NCBI RefSeq assembly: GCF_012952065.1
Contig: NZ_JABCJJ010000005.1
Span: 119,732 to 183,731, forward strand
Reading direction: 5' to 3'
Length of the DNA: 64,000 nucleotides
From: Cellulomonas fimi
Lineage (GTDB): Bacteria; Actinomycetota; Actinomycetes; Actinomycetales; Cellulomonadaceae
Below the pieces are notes generated by a model, which saw nothing but the letters and a program-made list of their open reading frames with translations, was not told where the DNA came from and ran no database searches. Below are positions 36,873 to 45,380 of the stretch, one piece after another (the stretch's first letter is position 1; each line of letters begins with the position of its first letter). Made by a program: the position numbers and the translations under genes.

Positions 36873-36908
36873 GTTCCTCACGTCCGTACCGTTCCTCACG
36901 TCCGTACC
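36873..36908 (+). repeat. Two tandem 18-bp repeats upstream of the M13 peptidase
   Basis: GTTCCTCACGTCCGTACC occurs at 36873-36890 and again at 36891-36908, ending 36 bases before the start codon. It could be a slippage product or tandem binding sites in the 5' leader. Confidence 0.85.
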
Positions 36909-36944
36909 GCCGGCCCTCTGCCTGCCACGAGAGAGAAGCGCCCC

Positions 36945-38933
36945 ATGGCCCGTAGCGGCATCGACCTCACCGCCCTCGACCCCGCCGTCCGCCCGCAGGA
37001 CGACCTCTACGCGCACGTCAACGGCAGGTGGGTCGCGCAGCACGAGATCCCGGCCGACCGCGCGATGGACGGCGCATTCCGGGCGCTGCACGACCAGGCC
37101 GAGGAGCACGTCCGCGACATCATCACGGATGCGGCCGCGAAGGCTGCGGCGGGCTCGGCCGGCGAGTCGGGGGTCGAGGCCAAGATCGGTGCGGTCTACG
37201 CGAGCTTCATGGACGAGGCGACGGTCGAGCGGCTGGGCGTCGCACCCCTGCGCCCCGACCTCGAGCTGATCGACTCGGCCATGACCCAGGCGGAGCTCAC
37301 CGGCGCGCTCGGGGCGCTGCAGCGCACGGGCGCGGCCGCGGCGGTCGGCTTCTGGGTCGACAACGACGCGAAGGACCCGAGCCGCTACGTCGTCCACCTG
37401 TACCAGTCGGGTCTCGGGCTGCCCGACGAGTCGTACTACCGCGACGAGCAGTACGCGTCCGTCCTCGCCGCGTACCGGCCGCACGTCGCACGCATGCTGA
37501 CCCTGGCGGGGCTGGCCGAGGGCGCCGCCGCCGACGAGGCCGCGGGCCGCGTCGTCGCGCTCGAGACCAAGCTCGCCGCGGGGCACTGGGACGTGGTCAA
37601 GGACCGTGACGCCGAGCTCACCTACAACCCGATGACGCTCGGCGCGCTCGCGGAGTCGGCGCCGGGATTCGACTGGCGCGCGTGGGCGAGCGCCCTCGGC
37701 TCACCGGCGGGGGCGCTCGAGGACCTCGTGGTGCGCGAGCCGTCGTACGCGCAGGCCTTCGCGGAGCTGTGGCGCAGCGAGCCGCTCGAGGACTGGAAGA
37801 CGTGGCTCGCGTACCACGTCGTGACCGCGCGGGCGGCCTACCTGTCGAGCGACCTGGTCGAGGCGAGCTTCGACTTCTACGGACGCACGCTGACGGGAGC
37901 CCAGGAGCTGCGCGACCGGTGGAAGCGTGGCGTCGGGCTCGTGCAAGGGGTGCTGGGCGAGGCGGTCGGCGAGGTCTACGTCGAGCGGCACTTCCCGCCC
38001 ACGCACAAGGAGCGGATGGCGACGCTCGTCGACAACCTCGTCGAGGCGTACCGCGAGTCCATCACCGCGCTCGACTGGATGGGCGAGGAGACCAAGGTCA
38101 AGGCGCTCGCGAAGCTCGACGCGTTCACGCCCAAGATCGGCTACCCCGTGAAGTGGCGCGACTACTCGTCGCTCGTCGTGTCGGCCGACGACCTCGTCGG
38201 CAACGTCCGGCGGGCCCACGCGTTCGAGCAGGACCGCGAGCTGGACAAGATCGGGAAGCCGATCGACCGCGACGAGTGGTTCATGACGCCGCAGACGGTC
38301 AACGCGTACTACAACCCCGGCATGAACGAGATCGTCTTCCCGGCCGCGATCCTGCAGCCGCCGTTCTTCGACGCCGAGGCGGACGACGCGGTCAACTACG
38401 GCGGGATCGGCGCCGTGATCGGCCACGAGATCGGCCACGGGTTCGACGACCAGGGCTCGAAGTACGACGGGGAGGGCCGGCTCGAGGACTGGTGGACGGC
38501 CGAGGACAGGGCCGAGTTCGAGGCGCGGACGAAGGCGCTCATCGCGCAGTACGACGCCTTCTCCCCCGCACAGCTCGACGGCTCCCACCACGTCAACGGC
38601 GCCCTCACGATCGGCGAGAACATCGGGGACCTCGGCGGCCTGTCGATCGCGATCACGGCGTACCGGATCGCGCTCGGGACGGACCTCGACGAGGCGCCCG
38701 TGATCGACGGCCTCACGGGCCTCCAGCGCGTGCTCCTCGGCTGGGCGCAGGTGTGGCAGTCCAAGGGTCGCGACGAGGAGGTCATCCGCCGGCTCGCCAC
38801 CGATCCGCACTCCCCCAACGAGTTCCGGTGCAACGGCGTGCTGCGCAACATCGACGAGTTCTACGCGGCGTACGACGTGCAGCCCGGTGACGCGCTGCAC
38901 CTCGAGCCCCACGAGCGCGTGCGCATCTGGTAG
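36945..38933 (+). CDS. M13-family (neprilysin-like) zinc metallopeptidase
   Basis: A 662-aa M13 peptidase (PepO/Zmp1-like) that cleaves oligopeptides. The zinc site HEIGHGFDDQG is at about residues 494-504 and the third ligand lies in GENIGDLGGLSIA. NAYYNPGMNEIVFPAAILQPPFF and the C-terminal DVQPGDALHLEPHERVRIW are hallmarks. No signal peptide or membrane anchor is seen, so it is probably cytoplasmic or exported without a classical signal. ATG start at 36945. It is read alone, between an 18-bp repeat and a strong hairpin terminator. Confidence 0.95.
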   Translation: MARSGIDLTALDPAVRPQDDLYAHVNGRWVAQHEIPADRAMDGAFRALHDQAEEHVRDIITDAAAKAAAGSAGESGVEAKIGAVYASFMDEATVERLGVAPLRPDLELIDSAMTQAELTGALGALQRTGAAAAVGFWVDNDAKDPSRYVVHLYQSGLGLPDESYYRDEQYASVLAAYRPHVARMLTLAGLAEGAAADEAAGRVVALETKLAAGHWDVVKDRDAELTYNPMTLGALAESAPGFDWRAWASALGSPAGALEDLVVREPSYAQAFAELWRSEPLEDWKTWLAYHVVTARAAYLSSDLVEASFDFYGRTLTGAQELRDRWKRGVGLVQGVLGEAVGEVYVERHFPPTHKERMATLVDNLVEAYRESITALDWMGEETKVKALAKLDAFTPKIGYPVKWRDYSSLVVSADDLVGNVRRAHAFEQDRELDKIGKPIDRDEWFMTPQTVNAYYNPGMNEIVFPAAILQPPFFDAEADDAVNYGGIGAVIGHEIGHGFDDQGSKYDGEGRLEDWWTAEDRAEFEARTKALIAQYDAFSPAQLDGSHHVNGALTIGENIGDLGGLSIAITAYRIALGTDLDEAPVIDGLTGLQRVLLGWAQVWQSKGRDEEVIRRLATDPHSPNEFRCNGVLRNIDEFYAAYDVQPGDALHLEPHERVRIW

Positions 38934-38938
38934 CAGAC

Positions 38939-38971
38939 GACCGGCCCGGTCGGCACGCGGCCGGGCCGGTC
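38939..38971. terminator. Hairpin terminator after the M13 peptidase gene
   Basis: GACCGGCCCGG (38939-38949) pairs exactly with CCGGGCCGGTC (38961-38971) across an 11-base loop, starting 5 bases after the stop codon. The convergent placement fits bidirectional termination. Confidence 0.7.
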
Positions 38972-39054
38972 AGAACAGCTCGGCGGTCAGCACGGCTCGC
39001 CGGCCAGCACAGCTCGGCGGTCAGAACAGCTCGGCGGTCAGAACAGCTCGGCGC
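38970..39054. repeat. Five tandem 17-bp repeats at the 3' end of the Cys-rich membrane protein gene
   Basis: Units begin at 38970, 38987, 39004, 39021 and 39038, each close to TCAGAACAGCTCGGCGG. Copies 1, 4 and 5 are almost identical; copies 2 and 3 differ at a few bases. The last copy contains the stop and final codons (Glu-Leu-Phe) of the minus-strand gene, so the gene end appears to have been copied outward four times. Because 17 is not a multiple of 3, copy number does not extend the protein. It is a candidate variable-number locus. Confidence 0.9.
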
Positions 39055-39637
39055 GCGCCCGCGCCAGCGCGAAGCCGCGTCCGCTCGGGTCGTGACGACA
39101 CGTCACTCCCGTCGACGAGCTGGTGCACGTGAAGTCCCCGACCGTCGTCGAGTCGCCGTACTCGAGCACGGCCGTGCCCGGCGCGGCCACCCCGGGCAGC
39201 GCGCCCTCGACGCACGGCATCTCGGCACCCTCGGCGGTGACGGTCAGGATGCGGCCGATCACCCCGGTGCAGCCCGCGTCGGGTGGCGGCGTGGCCGTGG
39301 TGTTCGCGATGGTGCACGTCGCGGCGTCCGTGCTCATCTCGCACGCGATGTTGCCGCTCGGAAGCGCGAACGTGGTGTCGTCGTCGCCGGCCGAGCCCGC
39401 GGACGGAGCCGCGCCGGGCGACGTCGGGCCCGTGGCGGCCGGAGTGGCGCCGTCGTCCGGGGCGGCATCGCCGCCCGTTCCAGGACCGCTCGAGAGGAAC
39501 AGCACCAGGACCACGAGGAAGGCCAGGACGAGGAGCGCGTCGACGACGACGAAGGTCGTCAGCCGTGGGCCGAGGGCGCCGCGTCGCGATCGTCCGCGCG
39601 CCTGGGGGCCGTCCGGTGGCGACGTCGAGCGATCCAT
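39038..39637 (-). CDS. Membrane-anchored, Cys-rich extracytoplasmic protein of unknown function
   Basis: A 199-aa protein with a basic N-terminus, one membrane segment (FVVVDALLVLAFLVVLVLFL at about 29-48), a Gly/Ala/Thr/Pro-rich linker, and an outer domain with six Cys. The domain reads FALPSGNIACEM, ATCTIANT, GCTGVIGRILTV, MPCVEG, FTCTSSSTGVTCRHDPSGRGFALARARAELF. The SGNI-C pattern and final GRGF segment recur in secreted actinobacterial proteins of unknown function (DUF6636-like). Disulfides are likely. The start ATG at 39637 follows GGGGGA; a longer frame lacks a ribosome site. The 3' end lies in the 17-bp repeats. Confidence 0.75.
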   Translation of the reverse strand: MDRSTSPPDGPQARGRSRRGALGPRLTTFVVVDALLVLAFLVVLVLFLSSGPGTGGDAAPDDGATPAATGPTSPGAAPSAGSAGDDDTTFALPSGNIACEMSTDAATCTIANTTATPPPDAGCTGVIGRILTVTAEGAEMPCVEGALPGVAAPGTAVLEYGDSTTVGDFTCTSSSTGVTCRHDPSGRGFALARARAELF

Positions 39638-39752
39638 CCGTGCGGTTCCCCCGTCGTGGCGTGCCGTGCTCCGTCCGGGTGACAGCATCACACGCTCACG
39701 CGACGCCGTCACATCGTTCGGCGCACCGGCGCGAGCTCGCCGGGGCGAGGAG

Positions 39753-40412
39753 TCAGTCGAAGACCGGGCCCTGCGTCCGGGTGCGCTTGAGCTCGTAGAA
39801 GCCGGGAACCCCCGTGACGAGGACGAGCCCGTCGAACAGGCGCGCTGCGTCCTCGCCCTTGGGGGCGGGCGTGATCACCGGCCCGAAGAACCCGACCCCG
39901 TCGATCGCGACGACCGGGGTGCCGACGTCCTCGCCCACCAGGGAGATCCCCTCGTGGTGGGACGCGCGCAGGCGCTCGTCCATCTCGGTCGACGTGCCGT
40001 AGGCGGCGAGCTCCGCGGGCAGCCCGACCTCGTCGAGCGACTCGGCGATAATCGCAGCCGTGTCTGTGCGCCCACCCGGGTGGCGCCGCGTCCCGAGCGC
40101 GTCGTACAGCGGCTTGACGTACTTCTCCCCGTGCAGCTCCTGCGCGGCGATCAGGACGCGGACCGCGGCCCAGGAGTCGTCCATGAGCGCGCGGTACTCC
40201 GCCGGAAGGTCCCGCCCCTCGTTGAGCACGGACAGGCTCATGACGTGCCACCGGACGTCGACGTCGCGCACCGCGCCGACCTCGTCCATCCAGCGCGACG
40301 TCATCCAGGCCCACGGGCACGCGGGGTCGAACCAGAAGTCGACGACCGTCTGCGCCGTCTGCGCCGTCTGCACGTCGGTGGCGGGGGTGGGCGCGGCGGG
40401 GGCGTGCGTCAC
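39753..40412 (-). CDS. DsbA-family protein, Rv2466c-like (mycothiol-linked nitroreductase family)
   Basis: A 219-aa thioredoxin-fold DsbA-like protein closely resembling M. tuberculosis Rv2466c, a mycothiol-dependent nitroreductase. TVVDFWFDPACPWAWMTSRW at about 28-47 is the active-site segment; its motif is C-P-W-A rather than the CPWC of Rv2466c, so the second Cys is absent. HVMSLSVLNEGRDLP, SHHEGISLVGEDVGTPVV with the cis-Pro, and the C-terminal FYELKRTRTQGPVFD are conserved. The N-terminal tail has a QTA repeat. The GTG start follows AAGGAG. It is divergent from pepN, as in M. tuberculosis. Confidence 0.9.
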   Translation of the reverse strand: MTHAPAAPTPATDVQTAQTAQTVVDFWFDPACPWAWMTSRWMDEVGAVRDVDVRWHVMSLSVLNEGRDLPAEYRALMDDSWAAVRVLIAAQELHGEKYVKPLYDALGTRRHPGGRTDTAAIIAESLDEVGLPAELAAYGTSTEMDERLRASHHEGISLVGEDVGTPVVAIDGVGFFGPVITPAPKGEDAARLFDGLVLVTGVPGFYELKRTRTQGPVFD

Positions 40413-40509
40413 GAGGGTCTCCTTGGGCAGGGGGAATCGTCCGATGTGGCCAACGCCCGCCTGCGTGGGAAGATTCCGCGGAACCACCGTCCGTCGAAGG
40501 AGCCGTGCT

Positions 40510-43098
40510 GTGCCCGCTGAGAACCTGACCCGGGACGAGGCCGCCGAGCGCGCCCGCCTCCTGACGGTCACCTCCTACGACGTCACGCTCGACCTCACCA
40601 GGGGGCCGACCACCTTCGCCTCGACGACCGTCGTCCGCTTCCGGGCCACCGCCGGCGCGAGCACGTTCGTCGACCTCATCGCCCCCGAGGTGCACGAGGT
40701 CACGCTCAACGGCCGCGCGCTCGACCCCGCAGCGGTCTTCGCCGACTCGCGCATCGCGGTCACCGACCTGGCGGACGAGAACGAGCTCCGCGTCGTCGCG
40801 AGCTGCGCGTACACCCACTCGGGCGAGGGCCTGCACCGGTTCGTCGACCCGGTCGACGACGAGGTGTACCTCTACTCGCAGTTCGAGGTCGCCGACTCCC
40901 GGCGGGTCTTCGCGGTCTTCGAGCAGCCGGACCTCAAGTCGGTGTTCACGTTCACCGTGACGGCACCCGCCCACTGGACGGTCGTGTCCAACTCCCCGAC
41001 CCCGGAGCCCGTGCCGGTCCTGGACGACGCCGGCCCGATCCCGGCCTCCGTGTGGTCCTTCGAGCCGACCGCCGTGATGTCGAGCTACGTCACGGCGGTC
41101 ATCGCCGGCCCGTACCACGAGGAGCGCGGCGAGCTCACGAGCTCCGACGGCCGCACGATCCCGCTCGGAGTGCTGTGCCGGGCGTCGCTCGCAGAACACC
41201 TCGACACCGACAACATCCTCGAGGTCACGCGCGCCGGGTTCGAGTTCTACGAGAACGCGTTCGGCCGGCCGTACCCCTTCGGCAAGTACGACCAGGTCTT
41301 CGTGCCGGAGTTCAACGCGGGCGCCATGGAGAACGCGGGCGCCGTCACGTTCCGTGAGTCCTACGTGTTCCGCTCCAAGGTGCCCGACGCCACGATCGAG
41401 CGCAGGGCCGTGACGATCCTCCACGAGCTGGCGCACATGTGGTTCGGCGACCTCGTGACGATGCGCTGGTGGAACGACCTGTGGCTCAACGAGTCGTTCG
41501 CCGAGTACGCGTCGACCCTCGCGACGGCCGAGGCGACGCGCTGGACGAGCGCCTGGACGACGTTCTCCTCGCTCGAGAAGTCATGGGCGTACCGCCAGGA
41601 CCAGCTCCCGTCGACGCACCCGATCGTCGCGGAGATCCGCGACCTGGCCGACGTCGAGGTCAACTTCGACGGCATCACCTACGCCAAGGGCGCGAGCGTG
41701 CTGCGCCAGCTCGTCGCCTGGGTGGGCCAGGAGCAGTTCTTCGCCGGGGTCCGGGCGTACTTCGACAAGCACGCGTTCGGGAGCACGACGCTGCGCGACC
41801 TGCTCGTGGAGCTCGAGGCCGCGAGCGGCCGGGACCTGACGCAGTGGTCCGCGGTCTGGCTCGAGCGTGCGGGCGTCACCCTGCTGCGCCCCGACATCAC
41901 CACCGACGACGACGGCGTCATCACCTCGTTCGCGATCCTCCAGGAGGTGCCGGCGGAGCACCCCGTCCAGCGGCCGCACCGACTCGCCATCGGCGGTTAC
42001 GACGTCGTGGACGACGCCGGCGAGGCGCGTCTCGAACGCTCCGTGCGCGTGGAGCTCGACGTCGCGGGGGAGCGCACCGAGGTGCCCGAGCTCGTCGGCC
42101 GTCGCCGCCCCGCGCTCGTGCTCGTGAACGACGACGACCTCGCCTACGCGAAGGTGCGTCTCGACCCGGCCTCGCTCGCGACCGCCGTCGAGCACCTCGG
42201 CGGGTTCACCTCGTCGCTCCCGCGCACGCTGGTGTGGGCCGCGGCCTGGGACATGACGCGCGACGGCGAGTGGGCCGCCCGCGACTTCGTCGACCTCGTC
42301 CTGGGCAACCTCGCCCACGAGACCGACTCGTCGGTCGTCCTCGTGCTGCTGCGCCAGGTCGCGACGGCGATCGAGCTCTACGTCGCCGACGAGCACCGGG
42401 TCGAGACCTCCGAGGCCGCCGCGGAGCGCCTGTGGGAGCTCGCGCGGGCGGCCGAGGGCGCGAGCGACACCCAGCTCCAGCTCGTCAAGGCGTTCGCGGG
42501 TCGCGCGAGCGCGGGCCACCAGCTCGACCACGTGGCCGGCCTGCTCGACGCGAGCGAGTCGCTGCCCGGGCTCACCATCGACACGGACCTGCGCTGGGAG
42601 CTCCTCACGTCGCTGGTCGCGGGCGGGCGCGCGGGGACCGAGGCGATCGACGCCGCGCTGGCCGCCGACGCCACGGCCACCGGTCAGCGGGCCGCGGCCG
42701 GCGCACGCGCCGCCATCCCGACGCCCGCCGCGAAGGCCGAGGCGTGGACCTCGATGGTCGAGATCGACACGCTGCCGAACGCGCTCCTCGAGACGTCGAT
42801 CGGGGGCTTCATGACGGTGCACGACCGCTCGCTCCTGCTGCCCTACGTCGAGGCGTACTTCGACTCGATCGAGAAGGTCTGGACGACGCGCGGGAACGAC
42901 ATGGCGCAGGACATCGTCCAGGGCCTGTACCCGACCGAGCTGGCCGCGGGCGGCGCGGTCGACCTGCTCGCGCGCACCGACGCGTGGCTCGCGGAGCTGG
43001 GCGACCGGCTGCCGGGGCTGCGGCGCATGGTGGTCGAGAACCGTGACGGCGTCCGTCGCGCGCTCGCCGCGCAGGAGGCGGACCGCGCCCGCGGCTGA
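40510..43098 (+). CDS. pepN: Aminopeptidase N
   Basis: An M1-family zinc aminopeptidase of 862 aa. The substrate N-terminus site GAMENAGAVTF lies at about 272-282, the zinc motif HELAHMWFGDLVTMRWWNDL at about 305-324, then the third ligand in WLNESFAEYAS. FDGITYAKGASVLRQL contains the catalytic-domain Tyr region. The C-terminal half is the ERAP1-like helical domain. The GTG start (VPAENLTRDEAAERA) has GAAGGAG 7 bases upstream. It is divergently arranged with the Rv2466c-like gene and ends at a long palindromic terminator. Confidence 0.96.
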   Translation: MPAENLTRDEAAERARLLTVTSYDVTLDLTRGPTTFASTTVVRFRATAGASTFVDLIAPEVHEVTLNGRALDPAAVFADSRIAVTDLADENELRVVASCAYTHSGEGLHRFVDPVDDEVYLYSQFEVADSRRVFAVFEQPDLKSVFTFTVTAPAHWTVVSNSPTPEPVPVLDDAGPIPASVWSFEPTAVMSSYVTAVIAGPYHEERGELTSSDGRTIPLGVLCRASLAEHLDTDNILEVTRAGFEFYENAFGRPYPFGKYDQVFVPEFNAGAMENAGAVTFRESYVFRSKVPDATIERRAVTILHELAHMWFGDLVTMRWWNDLWLNESFAEYASTLATAEATRWTSAWTTFSSLEKSWAYRQDQLPSTHPIVAEIRDLADVEVNFDGITYAKGASVLRQLVAWVGQEQFFAGVRAYFDKHAFGSTTLRDLLVELEAASGRDLTQWSAVWLERAGVTLLRPDITTDDDGVITSFAILQEVPAEHPVQRPHRLAIGGYDVVDDAGEARLERSVRVELDVAGERTEVPELVGRRRPALVLVNDDDLAYAKVRLDPASLATAVEHLGGFTSSLPRTLVWAAAWDMTRDGEWAARDFVDLVLGNLAHETDSSVVLVLLRQVATAIELYVADEHRVETSEAAAERLWELARAAEGASDTQLQLVKAFAGRASAGHQLDHVAGLLDASESLPGLTIDTDLRWELLTSLVAGGRAGTEAIDAALAADATATGQRAAAGARAAIPTPAAKAEAWTSMVEIDTLPNALLETSIGGFMTVHDRSLLLPYVEAYFDSIEKVWTTRGNDMAQDIVQGLYPTELAAGGAVDLLARTDAWLAELGDRLPGLRRMVVENRDGVRRALAAQEADRARG

Positions 43099-43111
43099 CC
43101 CCCTCCCTGCA

Positions 43112-43157
43112 GACGTCCGCACTCCGTGGTGCCCTGACCCCACGGAGTGCGGACGTC
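43112..43157. terminator. Long hairpin between convergent pepN and malQ
   Basis: Arms 43112-43129 and 43140-43157 pair perfectly over 18 bases with a 10-base loop, starting 14 bases after the pepN stop. The outer sequence GACGTCCG...CGGACGTCGCG is the same as in the hairpin at 15736-15781, although the inner stem differs. Confidence 0.8.
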
Positions 43158-43170
43158 GCGAAGAGGTTTC

Positions 43171-45309
43171 CTACAGGTCGCGGCGGATCGCCTCGACGAG
43201 CGACCGGAGCCGGGCGCTCTCGAACAGCTCCTCGACCCCGACGAGCCGACCCGAGCCGTCGGCGAGGGGCACCTTCCAGTTCGGGTACTCGGTGTCGGTG
43301 CCCGGCTGGTTCTGCGCGCGGCGCTCCCCGACGGCGTCGGCCAGCGAGACGCCGACCAGCGCGGCGGGCGACGCCAGAACCCACCGGTGCAGCGCCTCGA
43401 CGACCTCGCGCTCGGACGGGTCCGGACCGACCAGGCCACGCTGCGCGAGCGCGTCGAGCATGGTGGCCCGCTCCGCGCGCGCCGCCCGCCGGACCACGTG
43501 CACCGGCTCCGTGAGCAGCCCCAGCCGCTCGCGCAGCGCGACGTGCTCCTCGGCGAGGTAGCCCGCCGTCGGCGGCAGGTCGTGGGTCGTGACGGTCGCG
43601 AGCGCCAGGCGACGGTACCTCTCGGGCGCCAGCGGGGTGCCCTTGTCGTCCTTCTCGAACCACAGGACGGAGGTGCCGAGGATCCCGCGGTCGGTGAGGT
43701 AGTCCCGGACCCACGGCTCGAACGTGCCGAGGTCCTCGCCGATCACCACCGCGCCCGCGCGCGCCGCCTCGAGGCACAGGATCCCGATCAGGGCCTCGTG
43801 GTCGTAGCGGACGTAGGCCCCCTGGTCGGCCGGCACGCCGTTCGGGATCCACCACAGCCGGAACAGCCCGATCACGTGGTCGATCCGGATCGCCCCCGCG
43901 TGCCGTAGGACCGTCCTGAGCATGTCGCGGTACGGCAGGTAGCCGGCCCGGGCGAGCGCGTCCGGGCGCCACGGCGGCTGGGACCAGTTCTGGCCCTGCT
44001 GGTTGTACATGTCCGGCGGCGCGCCGACGCCGATCTCGGTCGCGAGCACGTCACCGAGCGCCCACGCGTCGGCGCCCTCGGGGTGCACCCCGACGGCGAG
44101 GTCGTGCATGATCCCGATCGACATGCCGCCCTCGCGAGCCGCGCGTTGCGCCGCGCCCAGCTGGTCGTCGGCGACCCACTGCAGCCAGCACCAGAAGTCG
44201 ATCCGGTCCGCGAGCTCGCTCCGGGCGCGCTGGACGAGGGCCGACGCCGGGTCGTGCGCCTCGGTCGGCCACGCGGTCCCCGCGCCGTACTTCTCGGACA
44301 GCGCGCACCACAGGGCGAAGGCCTCGAGCCCCTCGCCCTGCTCCTCGCGGAACGCCTCGAACGCCGCCTGCCGAGCGGCCGACCGGGGAGCGGCGAACAC
44401 CACGTCGAGCGCGCTGCGCTTGGCCTGCCAGACGGCGTCGCGGTCGATCGGACCCTCGTCGTCGCCCAGCTCGCGGACCGGGTCGGCCGCCCACTCGACG
44501 AGCGAGCGGTCGGCCGCCGAGAGGTAGCCCGTCTCGCGGATGTCCTCGACCCGCAGGTACAGGGGGTTGACGAAGCGTCGGGTCGTCGGCAGGTAGGGCG
44601 ACGGGCTCATCGGGCCGACGGGTTCGGCGGCGTGCAGCGGGTTGATCAACAGGAAGTCGGAGCCGCAGCGGCGCCCGGCCAGCCAGGCGATCTCCGCGAG
44701 GTCGCCGAGATCGCCCGCACCCCACGACTGCCGCGACCGTACCGAGTACAGCTGCGCCATGAAGCCCCACGCCCGGCCGTCGCGCAGCTGCGCGGGCAGC
44801 TCCAGGCGCTCGGGGGTGACGACGACGCGGCAGCGTGCGGGCCCGCTCGGACCGCCCGCATGCATCGTGTGCCACCCGAGCGGGAGGTCGGGCGGAACCC
44901 GGAACGTCGCGCGCCCCACCCGCCGTCCGTCCACGGTGCGCGGTTCGGTGTACGCGTCGAGCTGGGACAGGTCACGTCGACCGCCACCGCTCTCCTCGTC
45001 GAGCTCGATCCACACCTCGACGGCGTCCCCGTCGCGCACGTGCACCGGCACCTCGGGCGACTGGCCCTGTCGCAGGACCAGGACGGGCGGCAGCGTACGG
45101 CGCCACGGGTCGTCGACCGCGTGGGCGAGGCTGACCTCGATGCGCTCCGGGGACGAGGCGTCGACGCCGAGCGCGGCGAGCACCTTGACGAGCGTGCCCG
45201 GCGCGACGAGCTTGTGGGTACCGTCGAACCCCCAGTAGTCCGGGACGACCCCGTACGCGTCGGCAAGACGGAGAAGCTGCTCGGGCAGGTCGTCGGTGGC
45301 TTGTGGCAC
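43171..45309 (-). CDS. malQ: 4-alpha-glucanotransferase (amylomaltase)
   Basis: A GH77 enzyme of 712 aa that transfers alpha-1,4-glucan segments in maltodextrin and glycogen metabolism. An N-terminal domain of about 190 residues (DAYGVVPDYWGFDGTHKLV, typical of actinobacterial MalQ) precedes the barrel. Catalytic-region motifs: SRQSWGAGDLGDLAEIA, INPLHAAEPVGPMSPSPY, AIRIDHVIGLFRLWWIP with the nucleophile Asp, VVIGEDLGTFEPWV with the acid/base Glu, and TVTTHDLPPTAGYL with the third Asp. The GTG start has GAGG just upstream. It is read alone, divergent from the MscS gene. Confidence 0.95.
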   Translation of the reverse strand: MPQATDDLPEQLLRLADAYGVVPDYWGFDGTHKLVAPGTLVKVLAALGVDASSPERIEVSLAHAVDDPWRRTLPPVLVLRQGQSPEVPVHVRDGDAVEVWIELDEESGGGRRDLSQLDAYTEPRTVDGRRVGRATFRVPPDLPLGWHTMHAGGPSGPARCRVVVTPERLELPAQLRDGRAWGFMAQLYSVRSRQSWGAGDLGDLAEIAWLAGRRCGSDFLLINPLHAAEPVGPMSPSPYLPTTRRFVNPLYLRVEDIRETGYLSAADRSLVEWAADPVRELGDDEGPIDRDAVWQAKRSALDVVFAAPRSAARQAAFEAFREEQGEGLEAFALWCALSEKYGAGTAWPTEAHDPASALVQRARSELADRIDFWCWLQWVADDQLGAAQRAAREGGMSIGIMHDLAVGVHPEGADAWALGDVLATEIGVGAPPDMYNQQGQNWSQPPWRPDALARAGYLPYRDMLRTVLRHAGAIRIDHVIGLFRLWWIPNGVPADQGAYVRYDHEALIGILCLEAARAGAVVIGEDLGTFEPWVRDYLTDRGILGTSVLWFEKDDKGTPLAPERYRRLALATVTTHDLPPTAGYLAEEHVALRERLGLLTEPVHVVRRAARAERATMLDALAQRGLVGPDPSEREVVEALHRWVLASPAALVGVSLADAVGERRAQNQPGTDTEYPNWKVPLADGSGRLVGVEELFESARLRSLVEAIRRDL

Positions 45310-45380
45310 CCTCGAATCCTGCCAGAGGCGCTCGCGCCCGGCCCCTCAGGCGCTCCGGTGCGCCGACTACCCTGCTCGCC

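Noticed and set aside
38970..39054. Possible CRISPR-like array
   Set aside because: The units are directly tandem, 17 bases long and without spacers; no cas gene is near.
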